A stretch of 64,000 nt of DNA from Rhynchonema sp. JSB1_4. Taxonomy: Eukaryota > Nematoda > Chromadorea > Monhysterida > Xyalidae. Positions 37,643 to 49,744 of the stretch are shown in pieces. The stretch's first letter is position 1. Every line of letters begins with the position of its first letter. Under the pieces are notes generated by a model. The model was not told where the DNA came from. It did no database searches and worked only from the letters and a program-made list of their open reading frames with translations. Where the stretch lies: NCBI GenBank assembly GCA_030248065.1, contig JASAMV010005265.1, positions 1-64,000 on the forward strand, in the 5' to 3' direction. A program made the translations under genes and the position numbers.

Positions 37643-39633
37643 ATGATTGAGTGACTTGAGTGAACGCGCAGCATAAAGCGATGAAACAGACAGATTCTGG
37701 TACATTGCGTTTGGTGGATCCACTGTGCTGTACTGATGTTGTTGCTGTGAATAAACCTGTGTTGTTGTGCCATTCAGATTGGAAATAAATGACACACTTA
37801 GTGATCTCAGGAGTAGGCTGGATAGATCCCACCCCGATTTCGTACTTTTGGTAAAACGAAACCTCGTGACGAGTCGTTTCATTCCGTCATACCAGATTCT
37901 GGTACATTGCGTTTGGTGGATCCACTGCACTCAATGCTGATTTTATTGCTGTGAATAAATCAGTGTTGTTGTGGAATTCAGATTGGAAATAAATGACACA
38001 CTTAGTGATCTCAGGAGTAGGCTGGATAGATCCCACCCCGATTTCATACTTTTGGTAAAACGAAACCTCGTGACGAGTCGTTTCATTCCGTCATACCAGA
38101 TTCTGGTACATTGCGTTTGGTGGATCCACTGCACTCAATGCTGATGTTATTGCTGTGAATAAATCTGTGTTGTTGTGGAATTCAGATTGGAAATAAATGA
38201 CACACTTAGTGATCTCAGGAGTAGGCTGGATAGATCCCACCCCGATTTCGTACTTTTGGTAAAACGAAACCTCGTGACGAGTCGTTTCATTCCGTCATAC
38301 CAGATTCTGGTACATTGCGTTTGGTGGATCCACTGCACTCAATGCTGATGTTATTGCTGTGAATAAATCTGTGTTGTTGTGCCATTCAGATTGGAAATAA
38401 ATGACGCACTGAGTGATCTCAGCAGTAGGCTGGATAGATCTCACCCCGATTTCGTACTTTTGGTAAAACGAAACCTCGTGACGAGTCGTTTCATTCAGTC
38501 ATACCAGATTCTGGTGCATTGCGTTTGGTGGATCCACTGCACTCAATGCTGATGTTATTGCTGTGAATAAATCTGTGTTGTTGTGCCATTCAGATTGGAA
38601 ATAAATGGCACACTTAGTGATCTCAGGAGTAGGCTGGATAGATCCCACCCCGATTTCGTACTTTTGGTAAAACCAAACCTCGTGACGAGTCGTTTCATTC
38701 AGTCATACCAGATTCTGGTGCATTGCGTTTGGTGGATCCACTGCACTCAATGCTGATGTTATTGCTGTGAATAAATCTGTGTTGTTGTGCCATTCAGATT
38801 GGAAATAAATGGCACACTTAGTGATCTCAGGAGTAGGCTGCATAGATCCCACCCCGATTTCGTACTTTTGGTAAAACGAAACCTCGTGACGAGTCGTTTC
38901 ATTCCGTCATACCAGATTCTGGTACATTGCGTTTGGTGGATCCACTGCACTCAATGCTGATGTTATTGCTGTGAATAAATCTGTGTTGTTGTGCCATTCA
39001 GATTGGAAATAAATGACGCACTGAGTGATCTCAGCAGTAGGCTGGATAGATCTCACCCCGATTTCGTACTTTTGGTAAAACGAAACCTCGTGACGAGTCG
39101 TTTCATTCCGTCATACCAGATTCTGGTACATTGCGTTTGGTGGACTCACTGCACTCAATGCTGATGTTATTGCTGTGAATAAATCTGTGTTGTTGTGCCA
39201 TTCAGATTGGAAATAAATGGCACACTTAGTGATCTCAGGAGTAGGCTGGATAGATCCCACCCCGATTTCGTACTTTTGGTAAAACGAAACCTCGTGACGA
39301 GTCGTTTCATTCAGTCATACCGGATTCTGGTGCATTGCGTTTGGTGGATCCACTGCACTCAATGCTGATGTTATTGCTGTGAATAAATCTGTGTTGTTGT
39401 GCCATTCAGATTGGAAATAAATGGCACACTTAGTGATCTCAGGAGTAGGCTGGATAGATCCCACCCCGATTTCGTACTTTTGGTAAAACGAAACCTCGTG
39501 ACGAGTCGTTTCATTCCGTCATACCAGATTCTGGTACATTGCGTTTGGTGGATCCACTGCACTCAATGCTGATGTTATTGCTGTGAATAAATCTGTGTTG
39601 TTGTGCCATTCAGATTGGAAATAAATGACGCAC
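37643..39633. repeat. 204-bp tandem repeat, about 9.8 copies
   Basis: Spacing of recurring words (GATTCTGG, GGTGGATCCACTGCACTCA, GAATAAATCTGTGTTG) is 204 bp throughout. Copies differ by a few bases; the first copy is the most divergent. Each unit contains AATAAA followed within a few bases by a GT-rich stretch, the layout of a poly(A) signal. The last unit is cut by the 3' end of the minus-strand LINE. The 63-residue frames on the other strand are repeats of the same non-coding unit. Confidence 0.95.
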
Positions 39634-42600
39634 TTCGTTTCGTTTCGTTTTACTTTTCATGGTTATAACCACAAGGCATATGCGCAACATCAATATAATC
39701 ATTGATAAAATGGATCGCATAACCTTATACTAGCAATAAAACGTTTGTGATTATCGCAGTTCAGTCTCACAGTTTGCGATTTGAATGGTCAGGTGTCCAG
39801 AAACGGATTGTCATACGAAACGTATGTACAAAAAGACACAGCAAAATGTCCAGTAATACTGACAACAGTGTCCAGTAAAAGAAAGAGTAATAATAACATT
39901 GTTATTTAGCTAGCAGTTATTCAACACAAAGCAGGTTGGTTGATGGGCAAGGCGCGTAGCTAGCCTGGAACTGAGAAAATGAAAGCACTTGTTTTGTCAA
40001 TGAAACATCGTGAGGTATACATACCTGATCCGATGGGACATGGGATATGGGCCTGAACGTGTGCATGTCACGGTAAAACAAAACGATCATGTCCTGAAAA
40101 GGGAATGGTGTTATGACAAGAAAGACACACGTTACAGTTCATCGGATCACACGTCGATTGATGGAATCATTGGAACTTTAAAAATTCCTACTTTATCGGT
40201 TACAAAGTCGAACATCTGTTTTGAAGCCACAGCTCGTTTGAATTTGGAATAACACAAATCTATAACTGTTTGTGGCAAGTTGTTGAAGGCAAGCGCGGTT
40301 GAATTCATCGCACTGGCTTGATATCGGGTTGTGTTCGGTTTTGCCAACTTGATTGTTTTTGAATGGGCAATTCTTGAACTCGTTCGCACATCGCAGTCGC
40401 TCAAAAAGGTGAACAGGTCAGGAAGTGAGAATCGCAGCCCATACACATATTGGTACAATGTACACAGCCTAACTGTGAACACTTGTTGGTAGAATGGAAC
40501 CCATCCAACTTGCTGAAGCATACTGTCATAGGTTGTTTCGTGTTCCCATTTGTTTAGTATCGCTCCACATGAAAATTTTTGGGTTCGTTCCAAAAGTGTT
40601 TGATCACATTTCCGTATTGGATAGCTTGAGCCACATCCGTATAGCATAACAGAGCGAAGCAAAGCAACGTACAAGCATTTCAAACTTTTCACTGGCACAC
40701 TGCCACGGAATTGGTTTGTCAGTTAACCAATCGTCTTTTTGACTTTTGCACAAACCTTGCTACATTGCAGATTATAACTTAGCTGTTCGTCTAAAGGCCA
40801 CTTTATACTTCGTCTCGTTGCGATACAAAGAACAAAAAACGCTGTATCGTTTCCCCTTTGTATCGAAGGTCGTTTATACTGGTTCGAGAACACAATTGAT
40901 AAAAAAAAGTATAATGACGACGGACAGCGACGAGAAGTGTTTTGTTCGCAGAAAGATTTGGGAGTTGAAAATCTAACTTGGATTTGTCTCGTCATTGTTT
41001 TTTCGCGTAGAAAGGAATTGTTGGTGTTTTTGGTGTCGTTGGGTTTCGCTCAACTGGTGAATCGAAAAAAAAGAAAAAGTTGAAAAGTTCATTGAAAAAA
41101 TGGTACAAGGATTGAACTACTTCATCGGCCTCTTGGCGGTGCACACTGAGCCCCTTGTTGCTACGTCGGTGAAACCAGCAAAAAACATTGCAGGTGCTGC
41201 AAGATAGTTGAGCGCTCTGTTTGACTTTGACTGTGTGTAAGAAGGGTCGTGTGTTGTTGTCCTGGTTGGTGTGTGTGTGTGTGCTGGCCGCCTGTCCAGA
41301 AAGGCGTTACCGGAGGTTGTCCTCGCCCCGAATACGTAACGACTGAAGAAGATGTTGCGAGAACTTGCTGTCGCTGCTTATGACGTGTATAGCGGCAGAG
41401 TGGAAATTGTCTCATGCCGTGATCCAAAACTTGAAATGTTGGTTGGTGTTGGCGAAGAAACATAGATAAAAAACAAAATTGTCTCGAAGATCTTGCAGAT
41501 CAAATTACGGTGGGTTGGTTTCGGGGGCTGAGTGCAACCTCCGAGACTGCCTTTATGGAGGATGCTGTTCCCAGTTCAGCAGGAGGTTGAGTTACACTTC
41601 GCTGGTTCCCCCCCCCATAAAAGTACTCCAAGGTACTTGTATGAAGTTACGCAGTCGATTACAGAACCGTTGATTGTAACTTTAGGAATTTGTTTCAATG
41701 TTGACCTAGCTCGACGGAACGTCATAATTTTCGTCTTAGTCTCATTTACTTTCAGCAGTTTACTGGCAAAGAAGTTGGCAATTTTGTCTATGTCTTGTTG
41801 TAGTTGCCCAGCTGATTCACTTGATTTAACTGGGTGTATGATAACCAAATCATCAGCAAATTTGATTAATCGGGTAGTTTCACTTAGCTCGGAAATCGGT
41901 ATGCTATTTATGTATGCGATAAATAGTAGTGGGCCTAATACGCTGCCTTGTGGCACACCGCTGATGACTTCAGTGAAATCTGACAGACTAGTTCCTACAC
42001 GTACGCACTGCCAGCGATCAGATAGATAGTTCTTAAGCAGTGCAGTCAGATGCTCCGGTAGCCCATATTCAGTCGCCAGGCAGCGAATGAGTGACTTGAA
42101 GGGCACTAAATCAAATGCTTTAGAGAGGTCAACAAACGTTGCCCAGACATTTGTGTATCTGTCAAGCATGGAATTTACTATTGCATCAAAGTGCCATAAA
42201 GCATCCGCACATCCTCGCTTTTTTCGAAAACCAAATTGATAGTTAGAAAGCTTGGGCTCGATGTAGGGCACCAGTAAATTGTATATGTGACGCTCGAAGC
42301 ACTTTTCAGTAATGCACAGAAGGCTTATGGGCCGATATTGTGAGAAACTTGTTGGTCGCGGAACTTTTGGTATTGGTACTGTGACAGATTGTTTGTATGT
42401 TTTGGGAAAAACGCCCTCCCTTTGACATCTCCGATATAACAATGTTAACGCCGGAGCAAGTGCCGGTGCACACGCTTTCAGCACGATGGGATTAAGATCA
42501 TCTATGCCTGCGGATTTTCGGTCTTTCAGTTTGATTAGGAAATTATAAACAAAAGGAATATCACATAGATCGGATTCAGGGCAATGGAAGGCAGATTCAC

Positions 42601-43650
42601 GATCTGGTGTTGGCACTTGTATATCAGTTTTGTTCCACACGCTGCTAAAATGCTCGGCAAATTGCTCTGCTTTTTCCATTTCGTCAGATATCAGTTTCCC
42701 AGTTGAGTTGCACAATGGAGGCATGTCAGTTTTAACTTTACCTCTTAGTATTCTCTCGTGTTCCCAGAACGCACGTTCTTGAGGCCTATATTCAAACTTT
42801 CTTGCATAGAAAGCTTTTTTGCACTGCGTCTCCAACTTATTGTACTGTTTTTTCAATTTCTTGTACGTGTGAAGTTTTGGAGATTGCTTGTCCCTGTTTG
42901 TAGTGGTAAGCCAGTTGCGATAGACGTTATCCATCTTCGCTTTTAGTCGTATCAGCTCTTTTGAGCACCACTCTGCCTTTTTCGGCTTGTTCGACACGCG
43001 AAACGTTTTGTATTTCACATAGGTATTTAAAACGTGGTGCAAAGTAGCATTGACATACTCCAGTGCAGCATCAACAGATGGTGCCTCAGTGACTATTTGT
43101 GCCAAGTTCTTAGACGACAGTTCGTCGTTTATGTGTGGCCAATTGCATCTTGGTATTGCGCAACGAACAATTTTTGTAAATTGCAACAATTCATCCGGGA
43201 TTGTAATTTTCCCTGACACGGTAGCATGACATTTCTCAATAGGTGCCTTCAGGATTACCGTAGTTGGTAGTTGTTCTGACACAAAAAGGACATCAAGCAG
43301 TCGTTTATCATGAGTCAGTTGGTCAACCCTTTGCTCCAGTCCATATTCACTCAATGAAAGCAGCAATCGTGAACACTCAGGTTCTGTTTCAGCAATATTC
43401 CAGTCACCTCCGAGATCATGTAATCAAAACTCCTTCCATTGCGCCAAACCTCCAATCCATCAATACATGTTCAGACATTTGACCTCAACAGTTGGGTCGG
43501 TAGCCATTGATAACAAGTATTCTAGCTTTGCCAATACAACGCGAACATGTTTCATGTCGGATAATGTGATTCTTGCTTACGATTTACCGTTTCGATAAGT
43601 GCCACACCACCGCCATTTTCGTTCCGTCTCCGTTCAATAGCACAACCATT
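39634..43650 (-). mobile_element. CR1-like LINE, left copy, interrupted
   Basis: On the minus strand: remnants of an endonuclease domain (an ENGGGVAL-like segment near 43610, GGDWN near 43420 after an in-frame stop), then a reverse transcriptase frame, a 3' UTR and a 3' end of (CGAAA)n repeats at 39633-39652. The RT frame (from 43366) is interrupted at 41617/40796 by an 822-bp insertion and resumes at 40698-40147. Reverse transcriptase motifs (SQYRPISLL, GVPQGSVLGPLLF, FADD) are intact in the upstream part. A short microsatellite in place of poly(A) is typical of several APE-type LINE clades including CR1. Inactive copy. Confidence 0.85.
40796..41617. mobile_element. 822-bp insertion in the left LINE
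   Basis: Absent from the right LINE copy, where the sequence is continuous (CGTCTAAAAGTAC in reverse complement). It is flanked by TAAA on each side (40792-40795 and 41618-41621); a 2-bp TA duplication fits equally. It starts GGCCACTTTATACTTCG and ends in a C-run; no clear inverted termini and no coding frame. Class unknown. Confidence 0.75.
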
Positions 43651-44553
43651 AAGTTCAAAATTTCCCAGTGTGTTTTCCCAAGTTTCGTTTCTTGTAGCAT
43701 CAATATTCAGACCGTAAGTGCGCATGTGCCATACTTGTCCTTTTTCCTCTCAATAGTTTACGTTAATTGTGTCACAAGTGTCGTTGTCTGTCAGCAGATC
43801 ACTTTTCGTCGCGCGTTTTTTCACAATTTTTTCACACACTCGATTCTTGCCTTTCTCCTTCCTTTTATACCTTCTTTTTCTCTTTTTCCAGTTTGTTCCT
43901 TCTGTGGTCATCACAATATTGGTTCTTTTTTTTTTTTTTTTTTTCTGTGACATTTCAGTGATCGTTTTGCAATGTCTGTTTAGCGGATCAACATATTTTG
44001 CACTTTCTTCATCTGTTTCATTCTGAACCGCTTCATATGAGATTCTCTTCTTGAGCCAGTTTTCATGGTTCTGTATTGTTTATTTGGCCGAAAGTATTGT
44101 TGTTATATTTAAAAGCACGCGATTGACCCATTTTTTTTTTTTTATTTTTTTTTCTAAATATGTATTAAAATTTAACTGTCATATTCATTTTTTCCATTTT
44201 AAATTTGATTATTTTTTTTAAATTTTTTATTTTTTAAGATGATGTCGCCATTACGTCCTATTTGATAAAACACATGGAAATTTTAATTATGGTATGTGCT
44301 ATTTGAACGGAGAGGAAGAAAAGGCGGTGGTGTGGCCACTTATATCGAAACGGTAAACTATCAGCAAGAATCACATATCAATGAACATGTGTCTGCGTTT
44401 GTTATTGGAAAGCTGAATTTATCAATGGCAGTACAATTTGAGGTTACCAATTCCAACATGTTCATGATGGATTAGCATTTTTGGGAAGCGGCAGTTTAAC
44501 AGACGAGAAAGGAAGAAGAACCAGGTCAGTTGCTGTTTCATTGAGAAATGGAT
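43337..44553. other. Core between the two head-to-head LINEs
   Basis: Contains diverged 5' parts of both LINE copies (endonuclease remnants on each strand) and a T-rich centre (about 43930 and 44130-44240) of no recognisable function. Confidence 0.6.
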
Positions 44554-47442
44554 GAGCAAAGGGTTGACCAACTGACTCATGATAAACGACTGCTTGATGT
44601 CCTTTTTGTGTCAGAACAACTACCAACTACGGTAATCCTGAAGGCACCTATTGAGAAATGTCATGCTACCGTGTCAGGGAAAATTACAATCCCGGATGAA
44701 TTGTTGCAATTTACAAAAATTGTTCGTTTGCCGCAATACCAAGATGCCAATTGGCCACACATAAACGACGAACTGTCGTCTAAGAACTTGGCACAAATAG
44801 TCACTGAGGCACCATCTGTTGATGCTGCACTGGAGTATGTCAATGCTACTTTGCACCACGTTTTAAATACCTATGTGAAATACAAAACGTTTCGCGTGTC
44901 GAACAAGCCGAAAAAGGCAGAGTGGTGCTCAAAAGAGCTGATACGACTAAAAGCGAAGATGGATAACGTCTATCGCAACTGGCTTACCACTACAAACAGG
45001 GACAAGCAATCTCCAAAACTTCACACGTACAAGAAATTGAAAAAACAGTACAATAAGTTGGAGACGCAGTGCAAAAAAGCTTTCTATGCAAGAAAGTTTA
45101 AATATAGGCCTCAAGAACGTGCGTTCTGGGAACACGAGAGAATACTAAGAGGTAAAGTTAAAACTGACATGCCTCCATTGTGCAATTCAAGTAGGAAACT
45201 GATATCTGACGAAATGGAAAAAGCTGAGCAATTTGCCGAGCATTTTAGCAGCGTGTGGAACAAAGCTGATATACAAGTGCCAACACCAGATCGTGAATCT
45301 GCCTTCCATTGCCCTGAATCCGATCTATGTGATATTCCTTTTGTTTATAATTTCCTAATCAAACTGAAAGACCGAAAATCCGCAGGCATAGATGATCTTA
45401 ATCCCATCGTGCTGAAAGCGTGTGCACCGGCACTTGCTCCGGCGTTAACATTGTTATATCGGAGATGTCAAAGGGAGGGCGTTTTTCCCAAAACATACAA
45501 ACAATCTGTCACAGTACCAATACCAAAAGTTCCGCGACCAACAAGTTTCTCACAATATCGGCCCATAAGCCTTCTGTGCATTACTGAAAAGTGCTTCGAG
45601 CGTCACATATACAATTTACTGGTGCCCTATATCGAGCCCAAGCTTTCCAACTATCAATTTGGATTTCGAAAAAAGCGAGGATGTGCGGATGCTTTATGGC
45701 ACTTTGATGCAATAGTAAATTCCATACTTGACAGACACACAAATGTCTGGGCAACGTTTGTTGACCTCTCTAAAGCATTTGATTTAGTGCCCTTCAAGTC
45801 ACTCATTCGCTGCCTGGCGACTGAATATGGGCTACCGGAGCATCTGACTGCACTGCTTAAGAACTATCTATCTGATCGCTGGCAGTGCGTACGTGTAGGA
45901 ACTAGTCTCTCAGATTTCACTGAAGTCATCAGCGGTGTGCCACAAGGCAGCGTATTAGGCCCACTACTATTTATCGCATACATAAATAGCATACCGATTT
46001 CCGAGCTAAGTGAAACTACCCGATTAATCAAATTTGCTGATGATTTGGTTATCATACACCCAGTTAAATCAAGTGAATCAGCTGGGCAACTACAACAAGA
46101 CATAGACAAAATTGCCAACTTCTTTGCCAGTAAACTGCTGAAAGTAAATGAGACTAAGACGAAAATTATGACGTTCCGTCGAGCTAGGTCAACATTGAAA
46201 CAAAACCCTAAAGTTACAATCAACGGTTCTGTAATCGACTGCGTAACTTCATACAAGTACCTTGGAGTACTTTTAGACGAACAGCTAAATTATAATCTGC
46301 AATGTAGCAAGGTTTGTGCAAAAGTCAAAAAGACGATTGGTTACCTGACAAGCCAATTCCGTGGCAGTGTGCCAGTGAAAAGTTTGAAATGCTTGTACGT
46401 TGCTTTGCTTCGCTCTGTTATGTTATACGGATGTGGCTCAAGCTATCCAATACGGAAATGTGATCAAACACTCCTGGAACGAACCCAAAAATTTTCATGT
46501 AGAGCGATACTAAACAAATGGGAACACGAAACAACCTATGACAGTATGCTTCAGCAAATTGGATGGGTTCCATTCTACCAACAAGTGTTCACAGTTAGGC
46601 TGTGTACATTATACCAATATGTGTATGGGCTGCGATTCTCACTTCCCGACCTGTTCACCTTATTGAGCGACTGCGATGTGCGAACGAGTTCAAGAATTGC
46701 CCATTCAAAAACAATCAAGTTGGCAAAACCGAACACAACCCGATATCAAGCCAGTGCGATGAATTCAACCGCGCTTGCCTTCAACAACTTGCCACAAACA
46801 GTTATAGATTTGTGTTATTCCAAATTCAAACGAGCTGTGGCTTCAAAACAGATGTTCGACTTTGTAACCGATAAAGTAGGAATTTTTAAAGTTCCAATGA
46901 TTCCATCAATCGACGTGTGATCCGATGAACTGTAACGTGTGTCTTTCTTGTCATAACACCATTCCCTTTTCAGGACATGATCGTTTTGTTTTACCGTGAC
47001 ATGCACACGTTCAGGCCCATATCCCATGTCCCATCGGATCAGGTATGTATACCTCACGATGTTTCATTGACAAAACAAGTGCTTTCATTTTCTCAGTTCC
47101 AGGCTAGCTACGCGCCTTGCCCATCAACCAACCTGCTTTGTGTTGAACAACTGCTAGCTAAATAACAATGTTATTATTACTCTTTCTTTTACTGGACACT
47201 GTTGTCAGTATTACTGGACATTTTGCTGTGTCTTTTTGTACATACGTTTCGTATGACAATCCGTTTCTGGACACCTGACCATTCAAATCGCAAACTGTGA
47301 GACTGAACTGCGATAATCACAAACGTTTTATTGCTAGTATAAGGTTATGCGATCCATTTTATCAATGATTATATTGATGTTGCGCATATGCCTTGTGGTT
47401 ATAACCATGAAAAGTAAAACGAAACGAAACGAAACGAAACGC
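44290..47442 (+). mobile_element. CR1-like LINE, right copy
   Basis: Begins with a decayed endonuclease stretch (RKGGGVATYIE near 44320), then the 790-residue RT frame, a 3' UTR of about 480 bp and a (CGAAA)n tail at 47417-47442. The tail is joined directly to the truncated gag frame of an LTR element. From 44554 to 47442 it is nearly identical, in reverse complement, to 39634-43336 of the left copy after removing that copy's insertion. Confidence 0.85.
44548..46920 (+). CDS. LINE reverse transcriptase ORF (ORF2-like, N-terminally truncated)
   Basis: A 790-residue frame with the order end of endonuclease (VDQLTHDKRLLDVLFVSEQL), linker, reverse transcriptase and C-terminal region. Landmark RT motifs include PKVPRPTSFSQYRPISLL, FVDLSKAFD, GVPQGSVLGPLLF and the catalytic FADD at about residues 496-499. 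The C-terminal region resembles that of CR1/L2-type elements (an ALAFNNLP motif near the end). The ATG at 44548 is only the first Met after the endonuclease core is lost, so this is not a native start. The RT itself looks intact, but without endonuclease the copy is probably not mobile by itself. Clade assignment is from motif memory and needs a tree. Confidence 0.85.
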   Translation: MDEQRVDQLTHDKRLLDVLFVSEQLPTTVILKAPIEKCHATVSGKITIPDELLQFTKIVRLPQYQDANWPHINDELSSKNLAQIVTEAPSVDAALEYVNATLHHVLNTYVKYKTFRVSNKPKKAEWCSKELIRLKAKMDNVYRNWLTTTNRDKQSPKLHTYKKLKKQYNKLETQCKKAFYARKFKYRPQERAFWEHERILRGKVKTDMPPLCNSSRKLISDEMEKAEQFAEHFSSVWNKADIQVPTPDRESAFHCPESDLCDIPFVYNFLIKLKDRKSAGIDDLNPIVLKACAPALAPALTLLYRRCQREGVFPKTYKQSVTVPIPKVPRPTSFSQYRPISLLCITEKCFERHIYNLLVPYIEPKLSNYQFGFRKKRGCADALWHFDAIVNSILDRHTNVWATFVDLSKAFDLVPFKSLIRCLATEYGLPEHLTALLKNYLSDRWQCVRVGTSLSDFTEVISGVPQGSVLGPLLFIAYINSIPISELSETTRLIKFADDLVIIHPVKSSESAGQLQQDIDKIANFFASKLLKVNETKTKIMTFRRARSTLKQNPKVTINGSVIDCVTSYKYLGVLLDEQLNYNLQCSKVCAKVKKTIGYLTSQFRGSVPVKSLKCLYVALLRSVMLYGCGSSYPIRKCDQTLLERTQKFSCRAILNKWEHETTYDSMLQQIGWVPFYQQVFTVRLCTLYQYVYGLRFSLPDLFTLLSDCDVRTSSRIAHSKTIKLAKPNTTRYQASAMNSTALAFNNLPQTVIDLCYSKFKRAVASKQMFDFVTDKVGIFKVPMIPSIDV

Positions 47443-49701
47443 AATGTCGTTCAACAACCCTTCAATGAAACGAGGACCTTTCGTCATTTTTATCGTTTCA
47501 GGGCTGTAATGGAACGCCATGCGATTATAGATCGCTTCGAACCTGTTCTTGTAATCATCCACCGTTTCTGCTGGATTCTGTGTGGTAGCTGAAAGCTCAG
47601 CATCCAATTCCGATAGATGTTTGTAATTGGAGAATGTCCTGATCAATTCTCCCTTCACCGCTGCATAATCATTTTTGATATCACGCGGCAGTGAGTGGAG
47701 TTTTTGATGGGCGTCTCCGGAAAAATGTAAGGCTAGCAAATCTAACCTCTCGACGTATGTCACCTTCATCAGATCACAGGCACGGTCAAACTTGTTGAAA
47801 TATTCTATAATATCGCCAGTTTTTGTTCCCTCGTACCGATCGTACGTGGTGACCGTTGTGATCGTTTCGATAACCTTTTGGTATCTGACCATATCATCAA
47901 CCGGCTGTTGTCCTGACGGGTTAGGTCTAGGAATGTAAATGCCAGGTTGAGTTGCGCAGTAATTCAAGTCATCTATTATGGCTGGTTCCTGCGGCTTATT
48001 TTGATCGGTCAAACCACTTCGCGGATATGCTAAATTTGGGAATATTTTAGGGTCTTGTGGCGCCTGTGTTTTTACAACTGGCCCAACACAACCCTTCAAG
48101 TCCCTTGCTCGATTAATTGAAACATCAGGAGTATCCTTGAACGCGATGAAATACGTTTCCGATAATCCCAATTGCGGTGCTCTGGGGATCGCCCAGTACC
48201 GCTTGCCGTCTTCACGAATCATTCGAGTTGCCATAGGCATCTCAATATGGTCGTAGCAGTCAGCAATTAATTGGGAGAAAGGAACTCCAGGTTCATCAAG
48301 TAATCTCGGACTGAACCCATAATCGCTGTATTTGTTCGTTATATAGGCTGGGACGTGCTGTAAAAATGTAGCGTCGTGTTTAACACCAACTGGAACAGAA
48401 TCGACCCAAGCACCATCGGTGGACCGTATCTGTTTTCCATCAGGCATTGCATAGAACGACCCGTCCGTGGCCAAATAACGGTTTGTTTCTACATCAATGA
48501 CTGGTGGCAGAAGTGCTGGCAACCAGTTTTGACCGGAAACTTGAGCTTGGTGTGGCACTAAACCACTCGTTTCTTTGTATTCGAATCCGCTGTCTCCTCG
48601 CTTGGTGCCAAGTTGAAACCTGACGGTTTTTTGTGGCTTTTGAGCTCGAGAATCAGGCGGAATTAGATTTGGTTGGTGCAGTTCCGGTGGTGTTCGGTGT
48701 TGGTGCAGTGAGGAAGGATTAATGTCCTCCTGTTTTTCACCTTCATCATCATCACTCGGGCACTGCTTGCTGGGATGAATCACCCTAGGTTTCAACCAAA
48801 TTTCGACCTGTGGCGGGGTAGCAACTGAACTGTCAGTCATAATGCTTCCGCGGTCGAATTTTTCGCATAAATTGTCGAACTCGTATTGTTCGACTTGACT
48901 GAGCGGGTTCTTCTTTCTGATTTGTTTCAGATAATACCGAAACTTTCTCAGCTTCGGATCTTTTCTGAGATGATCGAAAACATATTGCCAAGAGTAGCCT
49001 TCTTCAGCAAGAGGTATCTCGTTTGGATCCTCGCTGGTTTCGGGTACCGTGGCAAAAAGTTCTCGTCGGTGTGTTCCTGGATACACGGGTGAAACCTCCC
49101 AATTCGGAATTTTTCCAGAATTGGAGGCCTTTGGAGTCGAAATACTTGGATTCAGCGACGAGCAAGGCTCATCTTCACTTCGATCGGGTGTCCCCGACGG
49201 TGTTGATGGGCTGATAACTTCAGGTGATGAAGGATATTGCACCACCTTCTTCATCGTTTCCTCAATCGCTGATTCCAATTTTTGTTTTCGGTTTTTGTAT
49301 GTAATCTTCACTGTGCTGTCAAGTTTTGAAAATGTTTCGTCTAGCCTCCTCTTTACTTGAAAAGCAAGTTGGGGCTGACGACGAAGTTGATTTTCCAACT
49401 TTTTTAGCACTTTGAGAAAACTACGATTTGTCGTATTGATTTGCGACTTGATATGTGACTGGGACGTCACTTTTTGTCGCTTGTGGACTTTTGGAGCCCA
49501 TAGTTTTTGTTTTGGCACGTCAACCACGCTGCCTTGAGTGTCGTTAACACGACTGTATTGTGCCCGGCTTATTTCAAGGTCTCCCGGGGCGGAGACGAAC
49601 GAATCGTCGAGCTCTGCCTGCCCTTCCCCTAATGAACTGCTTTGCAATTCGGGGTTGGACTGCGTTTCGAGCTCTCGACTCGAATTTTGTTGTGCACTCA
49701 T
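47443..49701 (-). CDS. LTR-retrotransposon gag-like protein, C-terminally truncated
   Basis: About 755 residues from ATG at 49701 to the junction with the LINE tail at 47442; the frame then reads about two dozen meaningless residues. The N-terminal half is polar and Ser/Pro/Lys-rich. The C-terminal 150 residues resemble the retrotransposon gag fold (EYFNKFDRACDLM, VDDYKNRFEAIYNRM). No zinc knuckle, protease or polymerase remains, so the LINE insertion or a rearrangement removed everything downstream. Gypsy-type origin is likely but unproven. Length without stops suggests recent insertion. Confidence 0.7.
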
Positions 49702-49744
49702 TTCTGTTGCTTTACTTTACGGGAAAGTAGCAATCGTGTATTGG

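Noticed and set aside
37643..39633. CRISPR-like or coding interpretation of the 204-bp repeats (63-residue MQWIHQTQC frames)
   Set aside because: The unit is a head-to-tail satellite without spacers in a eukaryotic genome, and the frames repeat with the unit.
46815..47057. 80-residue frame repeated at 40010-40252
   Set aside because: Lies in the LINE 3' end antisense to the RT frame; appears twice because the LINE does.
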